DNA of 64,000 bases from Gautieria morchelliformis (Eukaryota > Basidiomycota > Agaricomycetes > Gomphales > Gomphaceae), in contig WHVA01000269.1 in assembly GCA_015179125.1 (NCBI GenBank), positions 1-64,000 of the forward strand. The letters run 5' to 3'. Position numbers and translations under genes: made by a program. Below, in pieces: positions 1 through 9,827 of the stretch; within the stretch, counting starts at the first letter, position 1; every line of letters starts with the position of its first letter. Below the pieces are notes generated by a model, which saw only the letters and a program-made list of their open reading frames with translations, did not search any database and had not been told where the DNA came from.

Positions 1-1109
1 CTGCGCAACCAGCCTCGCTTTTCCCAGCTTGAACGCACCATCTGTGTCTGTTTTGGCCGCTGTATACCCACCGGCTCCCAACGATGTTCTTCCCTGCTGG
101 TAACTCAACCAGCTCCCATGTCCCAACCTCAACATGCTGCTGCATCTCAGTCTCCATTGCGCTCCATATCGGGAAATCATCCTGACGTAACGCCTCTGCA
201 TAGGACATCGGCTCTGTCACGATCTCCGTCGCTGACAGAGTCCGCTCGCCCTCATGCATGTGACGGTAGTCAGGAGCGGGCTTACCCGCAAACCTGGTGC
301 TGCGCTGCGGTCCCTCCCTCGGGTCCGCAGCCACAGCGTCAGTTGTGACGACGCCACTTGGAGGCACCGCGATCGGTGCAGGGGCAGTGGGTGCAGGGAC
401 AGGAGCCAACTGGGCGGCCCCGGGGCATTCCCAACGATCGGTGCGGCCTCCAAGTCATCGTCATCGGGCACAGGGTGGATGGTGGTGTTGGTCTTGTCGA
501 AAATGACGTTGCGGGAGGTTTGGATGTGGTGCGAGTGTACATTGTAATATTTCCAGGCTTTCGCGTTGGGGGTAACACCAGTGAAGATGTGTTGCTTGGA
601 CTTCGGTTCTAGTTTAGTATGGCGTTGGTCAGGGACCTTAATCCAACACTTTTTACCAAATTCCTCCAACTTCCCGACATCTGGTTTCTTGCCAAAGAAC
701 GCCTGGTAGGGCATCATATCCGTGCCAAGCGCATACGTAGGCGATCTGTTCTTGATATAACAGGCGTAAGCGACAGCCTCCGCCCATAGGGTCTTGGGTA
801 GCTGTTTCGCAAATATCATCGCGCGTGCATGTTCTAACAGTGTGCGGGTTAATCGTTCTGCAATGCCGTTCTGAGCTGGGGAATAAGGGGCAGTGGACTC
901 CATGATGATCCCTTTTTCAGCGCAGAAAAGCCTAAAAGCCGTGCTAATATACTCGCCACCACCGTCGCTTCGCAAGCGTTTGAGCAGACGTCCCGTCTGT
1001 GTTTCAACCAGGGCAGCGTACTCCTTGAATCGATCGAGGACGCTGTCCTTGGAGTGGCTGAAATAAAGCACTGTGTACCTGCTTTTAACATCGGTGAAGG
1101 AGTAAAAAG
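1..1109 (-). pseudogene. Ty1/copia pol fragment (integrase to start of reverse transcriptase)
   Basis: Read on the minus strand, this begins inside a copia integrase core. It shows the second catalytic Asp in RSDGGGEY and the catalytic Glu in QNGIAERLTRTLLEHARAM, then the integrase C-terminal region (SRNVIFDKTNTTIHPVPDDDD). Past a frame break it reaches the first reverse transcriptase block near position 1-110 (GKNIVGSRWVYTAKTD, then KARLVAQ), which runs off the window. The 5' part (gag, protease, first integrase Asp) is missing: integrase reading begins directly at the LTR end at 1109/1110 with FYSFTDVKSRY. It is therefore a truncated, dead copy. Its sequence differs from elements A and B, so it represents a third copia lineage. 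Confidence 0.85.
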
Positions 1110-1622
1110 TGACCAGTAGAATTGGTGGTTTTAATTGGGAACGTCGCTCGGTCTTTTATACAAATGTATCTAAGGTAACTAATGGAGAGATTGAGGGGGC
1201 ATGGGCGAGAGGAAGGTCAGAAGGTGGAGGGCCGAGGGTTGGAGATGGATGTGGAGCGTCCGTGGAGTAGATCGGGAAAATGGAACTACCTACGTGTACA
1301 TATTGTGGAGCAACATAGTGTGATCACGAAATGGGACAGGGTCGAGACAGGAGAAAGGGGAAGGGGTAGAAACATAGAACTCGATAGTCCGGTTGATCCA
1401 CGATGTGTGTGCGGCATTGTGAGCCCGTGAGATCGCGTGGGCTCGCGTGGCTCCTCAACTCGACTCGACTTGACTCGACTCGGTGCGCACGTACGCGCCT
1501 CGGTGAACTCGTTTGACTCGCTGGATGGTGGAAGCTCATGGAGGGGAAGGAGTGGTAAGTGACTGGAGGGACAGAGAAGGGTGAGTGGGTCAATGGGTAC
1601 TGTACAGTCTGGCTTCCTAACA
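1110..1622 (-). repeat. 3' LTR of copia element A
   Basis: This 513-bp copy matches 11496-11998 in the same orientation. In minus orientation it begins TGTTAGGAAGCC and ends GGTCA. The sequence next to its start (1623-1634, minus strand TTGACGGGGCG) is purine-rich and acts as the expected polypurine tract. It contains a CGACT-type tract near 1455-1480 that is 10 bp longer than in the other LTR. Confidence 0.88.
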
Positions 1623-1629
1623 CGCCCCG

Positions 1630-2086
1630 TCAAGCACGACAGACTCCGAGAAGATCGAGGAGATAGACGTGCTTGCGCGGCGAGAGTGGCTTTGTGAGAA
1701 TGTCTGCTGGGTTGTCGGAGCCGGGGATGTACTGCAGTCGAATGTTTCCGGTGTCGATTTGGCTGCGCGTGCAGTGATAGTGTGTGTCGAGATGTTTAGT
1801 CCGGTTGCTGCTGATGTCGTTCTTTGAGAAAAGGATGAAGGATTGATTGTCTGTGAAGAGCGGGATGGGGGTAAAATTATGATGAAAGTCCTTCCCTAGG
1901 CGTATCAGCCATATACCCTCGACTGACGCGAACGATCCGGCGACGAGCTCGGATTCCATCGAAGATCTCGATACGCAGTGCTGTTTCTTGGACACCCACG
2001 AGAGGGGAGCCGTTGAAAGTGAATACCCAGCCCGTCATGGACTTGCGGTCGTTGATGTCGCCTGCGAAGTCCACGTCTGTGAATCC
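1630..2086 (-). pseudogene. Element A RNase H domain, 3' piece
   Basis: Minus-strand reading gives copia RNase H landmarks: TDVDFAGDINDRKSMTGW, then after a one-base frame change SWVSKKQHCVS and SSMESELVAGSFASVEGIWL, then LFTDNQS, TKHLDTHYH and ADILTKPLSPRKH. It ends eight bases before the LTR. The first residues join directly to the RT/RNase H piece at 7335 onward once element B and one TSD copy are discounted, which shows where B inserted. The frameshift lies near 2000, where an extra C appears within CCCCTC. Confidence 0.88.
2082..2086. repeat. Target site duplication of element B, left copy
   Basis: AATCC directly precedes the TG of the left LTR and recurs directly after the CA of the right LTR at 7335-7339. 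Five base pairs is the usual copia duplication length. Confidence 0.93.
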
Positions 2087-2575
2087 TGTTGGGTGCATTT
2101 ATGCTCCTGCACCAAAATCAAGCATAATATATTCAATTTATTGTGTGGTGTTTCAATATTTTCTCATACTGTTCTTGTACTATGCATCCACTTCTCTGCT
2201 TTTTTTTCGAAATTTTCTAGTCACTCCCTATCTCTCCATTCCATTCTGTTATTTCTATTTTCATAGGCGGCTGCACCCAGCGGAGTTTGAAATGACTTCG
2301 ACGCGCGAGCCCTTGGGCGCTAAAGGGCCGGGTGCAAGTATATGCCTTCTGAGACAGGATTACACTCCTCTCTCAGTGACAATAAATTCACTGAGAGAGG
2401 CGAGTAGTATTCTTCATATTTACATAGCATGTTGACTGAAAATCATGTAGTGTATTTGATTCTAGGTATTGTATTAATACATCAGTGACAATAAATTCAC
2501 TGAGAGAGTGTATTTGATTCTAGCTTTCTAAGAACTCTACAGAACCTTCCCTGCCATAGCCCCTAGTTGCTAACA
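2087..2575 (+). repeat. 5' LTR of copia element B
   Basis: This 489-bp repeat is the same as 6846-7334. It carries an internal short repeat: ACAATAAATTCACTGAGAGAG occurs twice (near 2380 and 2488), the first copy preceded by its inverted partner CTCTCTCAGTGA. This is a possible hairpin in the transcript end. Confidence 0.95.
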
Positions 2576-2576
2576 A

Positions 2577-2589
2577 GGGTTATGGGCCC
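2577..2589 (+). promoter_or_regulatory. Primer binding site: internal half of initiator tRNA-Met
   Basis: GGGTTATGGGCCC lies one base after the 5' LTR. It is complementary to the anticodon stem-loop of eukaryotic initiator tRNA-Met (GGGCCCATAACCC) and not to a tRNA 3' end. This is the half-tRNA priming mode known from Drosophila copia. The ATG inside it is also the first in-frame start codon of the polyprotein. Confidence 0.85.
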
Positions 2590-5500
2590 CGCAGACACTT
2601 CGCAGAAGCTTTTGGGTGTGGAGAAGCTTGCAACAGATGGAAGTAATTGGCCTCTGTGGCGAGCTACTCTTACAAGTTATTTTGAGTCCAAAAATCTACT
2701 CAGGCATATAGAAGGGAGAGCCATTCGACCTCCTGATCCTCCAGTCATGCCCCCAGGCCATATTCTCACAGAAGCTGAGGAAACTCAGATTGAGAAGGCT
2801 GAGGAGAAGCTGGAGAAGTATCTTGCCAGAGAAGGACAGGCCAAAACCCAAATAATCGTCTCAGTGTCAGAGTCACTAGCTCTGATGCTACAGAAGAGAC
2901 ATACAGCAAAAGAAGTCTGGGATGCATTGGTCAATGAGATGACCAAAAAGCCCAAGATGGTCCTCACCAACCTACAGAGACAGCTTCGCAGTATGAGGTG
3001 TCCTGAGGATGGAGACTTGAGAGATCACTTGGACAAGGCCCAAGACCTCTATGCTCGTCTCAATGAGATGGGAGCCAGAATTTCTGAAGGAGAGTTCACC
3101 GACATTATCCTTGCATCACTTCCACCCTCCTATGAGGCAGTTATGAATGCCCTTACCACGTCGCTCGAAGAATGTGGAATGCCCTTAGTGCCTGATGATA
3201 TTATCAGAGTACTAAAGGCTCAATATGACAGGAGAAAGACCCTCAATATTCCACAAGAAGAGCAGGCATTTATTGGTTCATCTACGAAAGGGCAGAAGGG
3301 CCGGAAAGACCCGAAGGTGTCTACATGCACTAATTGCCACAAGCCTGGACATGCTATAGAGAGTTGCTGGGCTAAAGGAGGTGGTAAAGAAGGCCAGGGG
3401 CCACGTCAGAAGAAGAAAGCGAAAGCCAAAAAGAAGAAGGGCAAAGCCAAGGCGAATGTTGCCGAAGAAGTGTCCTCTGAGGAGGATGAGAGTGGCAGTC
3501 CAGCCGCTTTCGCCAACTTCGACTGCTCTAATTTGAGTAGTTTATCTCTGGACACTGTTGTTATTCTCGACACTGGAACGACCGTACATATGACCCCTCA
3601 CAAGAATTTATTGAGGGATTACAGTCCATTCTCACAGCCGCGCACAATTCGTGCAGCCAACAAAGGCACTTTTGATGCCTTCGGTTCAGGCTCACTCGTG
3701 CTATCTAACAAGGTTGGAGATAAGACTGTGAACATTACATTGAAGGATACGTTCTACGCGCCAAAAATGGCTGTTACCCTCATCTCGATCGGCCGGTGCG
3801 ATGATGCAGGCTATAACACACAAATAGCTGATCAGAAATGCACAATATCCAATCGTAAAGGCAGGATATTGATGCAAGCACCGAAGCTGAATGGCTTATA
3901 TCGATTTGATTTACAACACACAAGTGCCGAAGCGCATGTATGCGCATCAGCCATGGAAATACATCAAAAAATGGGGCACATTTCACAAAAGTCCCTACAG
4001 CACTTGCTCAACCGTGGCATGATATTAGGCATTGAATTGAGCTCAAAAGGTGACAAGGTTGTTTGCGATGCGTGCATTCAGGCGAAGATTGCACGTAAAT
4101 CACTTCCTCAGGAACCCAGAAGCCGATCATCAAAATTCGGTGACAGAATTTATTCTGATGTCTGGGGACCAGCGAGACACTCCACAATTGACAAGAAATC
4201 CTATTATGTGTCTTTCATCGACGACTACTCAAGAGAATCGGTTATCTATTTGATGGCAAATAAATCGGAAGCATTTTCAAAATACAAACTCTACGAGGCC
4301 TTGATGCTTCGACAGAGGAACGTGCACATCAAAGCACTTGTTTCCGACAGAGGGGGCGAATATACAAGCTCGGAATTTGAACAGCATTTAGCCAAGCAAG
4401 GCACGAAGCATCGGTTAACCGTGCACGACACCCCAGAGTCAAATGGTGTTGCTGAACGTTTAAACCGAACTCTAGTTGAAAGAGCTCGTGCCATGCTATT
4501 GGAATCAAGTCTTCCTAAGACTCTATGGGGGCATGCAATTTTGCACGCCAACTATCTTAGGAATCGGACACATACAAGAGCTTTGCCAGACAAAACCCCT
4601 TTTGAAATGATCCATCACGAGAAACCGAACCTGAAAGACATACACGTGTGGGGAATTGAAGTCTACGTTAAAATCAAAGAGGGAAACAAACTAGCAGCCC
4701 GTGCCAAAAGAGCTCGGTGGATAGGAATCTCTGGACAGAGCCATGGTCACTGCATCTACTGGCCTGACTCTCAGAAGGTTTCTGTCGAGCGGAATGTTAT
4801 ATTTGACTCAGAGATGAAGGGGGGCAAAGCTCCAATCATTTCTATTGAAGAGTCACAGCTACCTACGTCCAGAAAAATGGTACAGGCCATCTCGGCGCCA
4901 GCACCTATGCCTAGCCGCTTAGTCAGCGAAGAGGCAAAGATCGAGGAAATTGATGATGATGAACCAGAGGAATGTCTGAAAGAGCTGCAACCCAGTCAGA
5001 CTGTTGATGCCAGACCTAAAGAAGCTGCTCCAACAAGGAGAAGCGAGAGAATCCGTCAGCAGCAGGTGCAGCCGGCCCCAAGTGGTCCCGTAACAAGATC
5101 TCAAACCAAGAGACATGCTGGTGCAGATATCACTACACTAGCTTACGAGAACATTGAGGACCATCAAGACAAATTATTCGAACAAGATTTATCCTCTGTC
5201 ACTGACGGCATCAGTGATTATAACCTTGCCATCAGTACACTTTCGACCTCCGATCAAAACAAAGATAATGTGCTGCCGGATTTGAATCAGACCGAGCCTA
5301 GCAATGCAGATGAAGCCTTAAATGATCCTATGTGGAAAGCATCGATGGATAAAGAGTATAAGGTGCTACTCGACAAAGGTGTATGGGAAGTGGTTAAACC
5401 ACCTCCTGGGGCAAATATTGTCGGAAATAGATGGGTATTCCTCTGGAAACGCAATCCAGAAGGTGAACCCATCACACCTAGATCGAGGATGGTCGCCCAA

Positions 5501-6832
5501 GGCTTTACACAAAGTTTTGGAGTTGACTACAATGAAACCTATGCACCTGTTGCTCGGATGACTTCCTTACGGATTATATGTGCCATTGCTGCCAGGAATA
5601 ACTGGCCTATTCACCAAATGGATGTGGACAGTGCGTATTTGAATGCTACACTGCCAGAACCTATTTACATGAGACAGCCGTATGGATATGAGACCGGAGA
5701 CAAAGATGATGTCCTCCTGCTGAAGAAAGCACTTTACGGCCTCAAACAATCTGGAAGGGAATGGTACAAACGTCTGAGTGGTGAATTTCTCAAGTTAGGA
5801 TTCACTAAATCAGCTTCGGATGGAGCTGTATTTTGTAGACGTGGACCGAGAGGGCATGCGATTATTGCAACGGCAGTAGACGACCTCACTATCACAGCTG
5901 AGAGTCAACCAATCCTCGATGAGGTAAAGCATGATCTTGCCCAGATCTTCAGTATGAAAGATCTAGGCGAGATTCACTGGCTTTTGAACCTCAAAATCGA
6001 AAGAGATTGGAATAACAAATCGATTGCAATATCACAAGCCACATACATCCAGAAAATCATCAAAAAATTCAATCTGGATGATGCCAAAACATTTTCCACG
6101 CCTCTCGACCCAGCCGTTAAATTATCCAGGGACCAATGCCCTTCCACAGATGAAGACAAACAGAAGATGTCAAGAATTCCATACAGACAAGCGATAGGAT
6201 CATTGATGTGGGCAGCAGTAGCCACTCGACCGGACATTGCATTCGCAGTGTCATTACTTTCTCAATTCCTCGAAAACCCAGGTCCAACACATTGGCATGC
6301 AGTCAAACGTGTCTTTAAATATCTAAAAGGCACGATGGACTACAAATTGACACTTGGGAAAAATCGAGACGGCCTCATTGGATATTCAGATGCGGATTGG
6401 GCTTCTCAAGAGCACAGGCACTCATACTCGGCTTATATTTTTCAGATTGATGGAGGGACAGTATCATGGAGTTGTCAAAAACAATCCATAGTAGCCCTAT
6501 CATCAACTGAAGCCGAATTCGTTGCTCTGACTCATGCGAGCAAAGAAGCCTTATGGATGCGCCACTTTATTTCTGAAGTATTCCAACCGCTGAATTGTCC
6601 CATCAAACTTTATTCAGACAATCAATCAGCCATTGCCATCGTCTATGGCACTCAACAACACACGAGGACCAAGCATTTCGACATTAGATTATATTTCATC
6701 CGAGATATAGTCGAAGATGAAGAAATTAAGCTTGTGTACCTACCAACGGAACACATGCTAGCCGATCTTCTCACTAAAGGACTTCCTAGTCCTAGAGTGA
6801 GAATCCTCAACGAGAAAATCGGAATATATTAA
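2582..6832 (+). CDS. Copia Gag-Pol polyprotein
   Basis: One open frame of 1416 codons starts at the ATG within the primer binding site. Gag comes first (UBN2-like region, QMTKKPK-type helices, about residues 1-240), with a CX2CX4HX4C zinc knuckle in CTNCHKPGHAIESCW near residue 250. The protease has LDTGTTVHM. Integrase has an HHCC finger (HQKMGH...CDACIQAK), then the DDE triad in YSDVWGP, VSDRGGEY and SNGVAERLNRTL. RT has QMDVDSAYLNATL, ALYGLKQSGREWY and the catalytic AVDDLTI (usually YVDD). RNase H has YSDADWAS, STEAEFVAL and YSDNQSAI. No stops or frameshifts are seen. It would make the virus-like particle, copy the RNA and integrate the cDNA. Gag and Pol share one frame, so their ratio must be set after translation or by splicing. 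Confidence 0.96.
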   Translation: MGPADTSQKLLGVEKLATDGSNWPLWRATLTSYFESKNLLRHIEGRAIRPPDPPVMPPGHILTEAEETQIEKAEEKLEKYLAREGQAKTQIIVSVSESLALMLQKRHTAKEVWDALVNEMTKKPKMVLTNLQRQLRSMRCPEDGDLRDHLDKAQDLYARLNEMGARISEGEFTDIILASLPPSYEAVMNALTTSLEECGMPLVPDDIIRVLKAQYDRRKTLNIPQEEQAFIGSSTKGQKGRKDPKVSTCTNCHKPGHAIESCWAKGGGKEGQGPRQKKKAKAKKKKGKAKANVAEEVSSEEDESGSPAAFANFDCSNLSSLSLDTVVILDTGTTVHMTPHKNLLRDYSPFSQPRTIRAANKGTFDAFGSGSLVLSNKVGDKTVNITLKDTFYAPKMAVTLISIGRCDDAGYNTQIADQKCTISNRKGRILMQAPKLNGLYRFDLQHTSAEAHVCASAMEIHQKMGHISQKSLQHLLNRGMILGIELSSKGDKVVCDACIQAKIARKSLPQEPRSRSSKFGDRIYSDVWGPARHSTIDKKSYYVSFIDDYSRESVIYLMANKSEAFSKYKLYEALMLRQRNVHIKALVSDRGGEYTSSEFEQHLAKQGTKHRLTVHDTPESNGVAERLNRTLVERARAMLLESSLPKTLWGHAILHANYLRNRTHTRALPDKTPFEMIHHEKPNLKDIHVWGIEVYVKIKEGNKLAARAKRARWIGISGQSHGHCIYWPDSQKVSVERNVIFDSEMKGGKAPIISIEESQLPTSRKMVQAISAPAPMPSRLVSEEAKIEEIDDDEPEECLKELQPSQTVDARPKEAAPTRRSERIRQQQVQPAPSGPVTRSQTKRHAGADITTLAYENIEDHQDKLFEQDLSSVTDGISDYNLAISTLSTSDQNKDNVLPDLNQTEPSNADEALNDPMWKASMDKEYKVLLDKGVWEVVKPPPGANIVGNRWVFLWKRNPEGEPITPRSRMVAQGFTQSFGVDYNETYAPVARMTSLRIICAIAARNNWPIHQMDVDSAYLNATLPEPIYMRQPYGYETGDKDDVLLLKKALYGLKQSGREWYKRLSGEFLKLGFTKSASDGAVFCRRGPRGHAIIATAVDDLTITAESQPILDEVKHDLAQIFSMKDLGEIHWLLNLKIERDWNNKSIAISQATYIQKIIKKFNLDDAKTFSTPLDPAVKLSRDQCPSTDEDKQKMSRIPYRQAIGSLMWAAVATRPDIAFAVSLLSQFLENPGPTHWHAVKRVFKYLKGTMDYKLTLGKNRDGLIGYSDADWASQEHRHSYSAYIFQIDGGTVSWSCQKQSIVALSSTEAEFVALTHASKEALWMRHFISEVFQPLNCPIKLYSDNQSAIAIVYGTQQHTRTKHFDIRLYFIRDIVEDEEIKLVYLPTEHMLADLLTKGLPSPRVRILNEKIGIY

Positions 6833-6833
6833 G

Positions 6834-6845
6834 CTTGAGGGGGCG
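6834..6845 (+). promoter_or_regulatory. Polypurine tract of element B
   Basis: The purine-rich run TTGAGGGGGCG lies directly against the 3' LTR at 6846, immediately after the polyprotein stop. This is the expected primer for plus-strand DNA synthesis. Confidence 0.85.
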
Positions 6846-7334
6846 TGTTGGGTGCATTTATGCTCCTGCACCAAAATCAAGCATAATATATTCAATTTAT
6901 TGTGTGGTGTTTCAATATTTTCTCATACTGTTCTTGTACTATGCATCCACTTCTCTGCTTTTTTTTCGAAATTTTCTAGTCACTCCCTATCTCTCCATTC
7001 CATTCTGTTATTTCTATTTTCATAGGCGGCTGCACCCAGCGGAGTTTGAAATGACTTCGACGCGCGAGCCCTTGGGCGCTAAAGGGCCGGGTGCAAGTAT
7101 ATGCCTTCTGAGACAGGATTACACTCCTCTCTCAGTGACAATAAATTCACTGAGAGAGGCGAGTAGTATTCTTCATATTTACATAGCATGTTGACTGAAA
7201 ATCATGTAGTGTATTTGATTCTAGGTATTGTATTAATACATCAGTGACAATAAATTCACTGAGAGAGTGTATTTGATTCTAGCTTTCTAAGAACTCTACA
7301 GAACCTTCCCTGCCATAGCCCCTAGTTGCTAACA
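6846..7334 (+). repeat. 3' LTR of copia element B
   Basis: This 489-bp direct repeat matches 2087-2575 base for base as far as can be checked by eye. It is followed by the second AATCC target copy at 7335-7339. Confidence 0.95.
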
Positions 7335-9827
7335 AATCCTGCCAGGTTGTGAGCATACCCCGTGACCCCGTCACCCTCCACTCTGTACAGGATCCCATAC
7401 TCCTTCGTGTGTAGCAGGTATCGTATGACTCGCTTCGTGGCCTCCCAGTGCTGGAGTGTTGGTCTGGAGATGAACTGCACGCATTTGTTGGTCGCGTATG
7501 ATATGTCGGGGCGGGTCGCAATGGTGCAGTAGTTAAGGCTGCCGATGAGAGACACGTATGGTACGTTGAGCGTCTCGTCGGTGATGGTGGCCATTCTGAG
7601 ATCGATTGTCGAGTCCATGGGAGATGTGATGGGTCGGCCGGGGGAGATATTGAATCTTTTTGCGATAGTAGAGACGAATGAGGGTTGGGATATGTGAATG
7701 GTACTCAACGATCTGTTCCTGCTTATCCTGATGCCGAGGAGACGTTCCGGCTCTCCAAGGTCTTGGATATCGAAACTCCCCTTTATATCCGTCACCATCT
7801 GGTCCATGGACTGAGTGGAGTCGGCCGCAAGGAGGCCGCCGTCGACGTGCCATCCGGCTATCTCGATTGAGCCACTGTCTCCGAATCAAAAGAAGACTGT
7901 GGTGTCGGCCTCCCCCGCTCTGAACCCTATCTTCTCGATCTCGGTTCTCAGGGTGTTGTTCCACACGCGCCCTGACTGTTTTAGTCCGTAGACCCCCTTG
8001 TTCAGCTTACACACCTTTCCTTCACTTCCTTCCACCACAAATCCCTCTGGCTGCCTCATGTATACCTCATCCTCCAGCTTCCCGTTCAAGTACGCCCCCT
8101 TAACGTCGACCTGTTGAAGTTCTAGTCCATATCGGCACGCGAGCGTGAGAATCAGCCTGATGGAGGTGAGTCAGATCGTGGGGGAGTATGTTCGTTATAG
8201 TCGAGTCCGGGCACCTGTGAGAATCCCTGAGCGACTAGCCTGGCTTTATACTTATTGACTTGTCCCAGGTTGTCCCTCTTGACTCTGAACGTCCATCGGC
8301 ATCCGACGATGTTCGTGTTCGGTGGTCTCTGGACGAGGGTCCAGGTGTGATATCCCATCAGGGTCTCGTACTCCTGCTCGCACGCTTCCTTCCATTTCTG
8401 TGCGTCAGGTGATTTCATTGCATCTCGATACTGGTCAGGCTCATCTTCAGCTAGGGTCACAAACACTGACTCTGTCTCTTCAAGTGTCGACGTCCCGTGC
8501 GCTAGTGCTGCGACTTCCGCGATTAGAGCCTGATGGCGCTTCTCTCTTCCGTATGACGAGTTCTCTGGGTCGAGCCATGGCCCTTGCTCGAAATCTTTCG
8601 GCACCGTGGCCTCCCCCGCGTCTCTGCCGCTTGTCGCCTCCTCCGCTGCTGACTTCTTTTCCTCTGTCTCTGCTCTCTCGCCGCCTGCCGCCTCCTCTAT
8701 CTGTGCCGGGCCTGGTCCCGCGTCGCCCCCTCTCCCTTCTACTCCAGAAACGCTTGTTGGCGCTTCTGGTGTGAAAGGGAGTAACCCCTCCTCAGACAAG
8801 GCGATCCCGGGTGAAGTGGGGGAGGGGGACGTTGAGATGTGGATCTTGTCGGTCCATAGTCCTGGGAGGTCATCGTCGTCAGTAGCATGGATCGTGACTC
8901 GCTCAATGTGATTATACTCATCGAAAATAGCATCGCGTGCTTTCAGGATTGAGTGGGTCCTCGGGACCCATATCTTGTACGCCTTGGAGTCGTCGAAGTA
9001 CCCAACGAAGATGCCTTGCACGGACCTGTAGCCCCCTTTTCGCCTGATTGCCTTAGGTATCAGCGCCCAGCACTTCGCCCTGTGCGTGCGCAGCCAGTCA
9101 GTTTGGGCTTCGATCCCCAGAACCCCTCGTATGGAGATGTCCCTATGCGTGAGTGCAGTATTCGGTTTCTGACGAAGTTTACCGTGTGGGTTGCTGATAC
9201 CCAGAAGTTGCCTGACAGTTCGGAGTCGTGCTGGAGGGTAAGCGCGCCCTCCTGAAGGGTCCTGTTGTATCATTCGGCGATCCCATTGTGCTCTGGGGTA
9301 TACGGTGAGGTTGTTTCATGGACTATTCCGAGCTTAAAGCATATGTCTTTGAACTCTCGCCCAATGTATTCTCCCCCGTTGTCAGTCCTGACCCTCTTTA
9401 CATCGGCTCCCTTCTGCCTCATGATCCACGCTAGGTAGAGTCGAAATGACTCTGTGACGGTCGAGCATTCCTTGTTCTTTAGGAAATTGATGCTCGCGTA
9501 CCTGGTCTTCGAGTTGATCCAGGTGACAAAGTATTTGTAGCCCCCGATCGACGCTTCGAAGGGGCCGCAGAGGTCCGAGACAATGATGTCTCCGATGGCC
9601 AGTGGGAGGTCCTCCTCGCGTCTGAACGGGGCCCTGGTCTGCTTCCCGAATGGGCAGTTCTCACATTGCGTCGTGAGATCTGCTTTGATGTACAGTATGA
9701 ACCTGTTCGCCGTCTTCCCCCTAATCATCTTCTCGATTGTTGAATAACTCGTGTGCGCTAGCCGGTGGTGCCAGAGCCTTATTTCAGGCAGGTCGTTCGA
9801 GTCGCTCGAGTACTTTGCTGTCTCGAC
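7335..9827 (-). pseudogene. Element A integrase and reverse transcriptase region, broken
   Basis: Minus-strand pieces in order: an integrase zinc-finger end (CENCPFGKQT, about 9640), the DDE core (SDLCGPF, VRTDNGGEY, PEHNGIAE, 9728-9270), an integrase C-terminal region and acidic linker (9273-8480), then RT (CRWTFRVKRDNLGQV, ARLVAQGFSQVPGLDYNE, EVYMRQPEGF, GVYGLKQSGRVW), and the RT connection up to the B insertion at 7339. Breaks are visible near 9830-9730, 9270 and 8190 (frame changes) and near 7888, where an expected Arg codon CGA reads TGA. The element cannot make full Pol. Confidence 0.87.

Larger units (their letters stand above)
2087..7334 (+). mobile_element. Intact, young Ty1/copia retrotransposon (element B), nested in element A
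   Basis: The element is 5248 bp with two 489-bp LTRs (2087-2575 and 6846-7334) that look identical throughout. Both start TGTTGGG and end GCTAACA. A 5-bp target duplication AATCC lies at 2082-2086 and 7335-7339. Between the LTRs are a primer binding site, one uninterrupted Gag-Pol reading frame and a polypurine tract. The domain order protease-integrase-RT-RNase H defines the copia superfamily. Identical LTRs, an open frame and a perfect target duplication argue for a recent insertion. Confidence 0.96.

Noticed and set aside
118..612. Several plus-strand open frames opposite the left copia fragment
   Set aside because: They are antisense shadows of a GC-rich RT-integrase linker region; no domain and no codon logic.
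2013..2435. Open frame inside the LTR of element B, repeated at 6835-7194
   Set aside because: Exact LTR duplication makes the same frame twice; LTR sequence is regulatory, and the translation has no domain.
8322..8911. Plus-strand Ser/Pro-rich frames of 100-150 codons
   Set aside because: Opposite strand of the element A integrase-RT linker; low complexity only.
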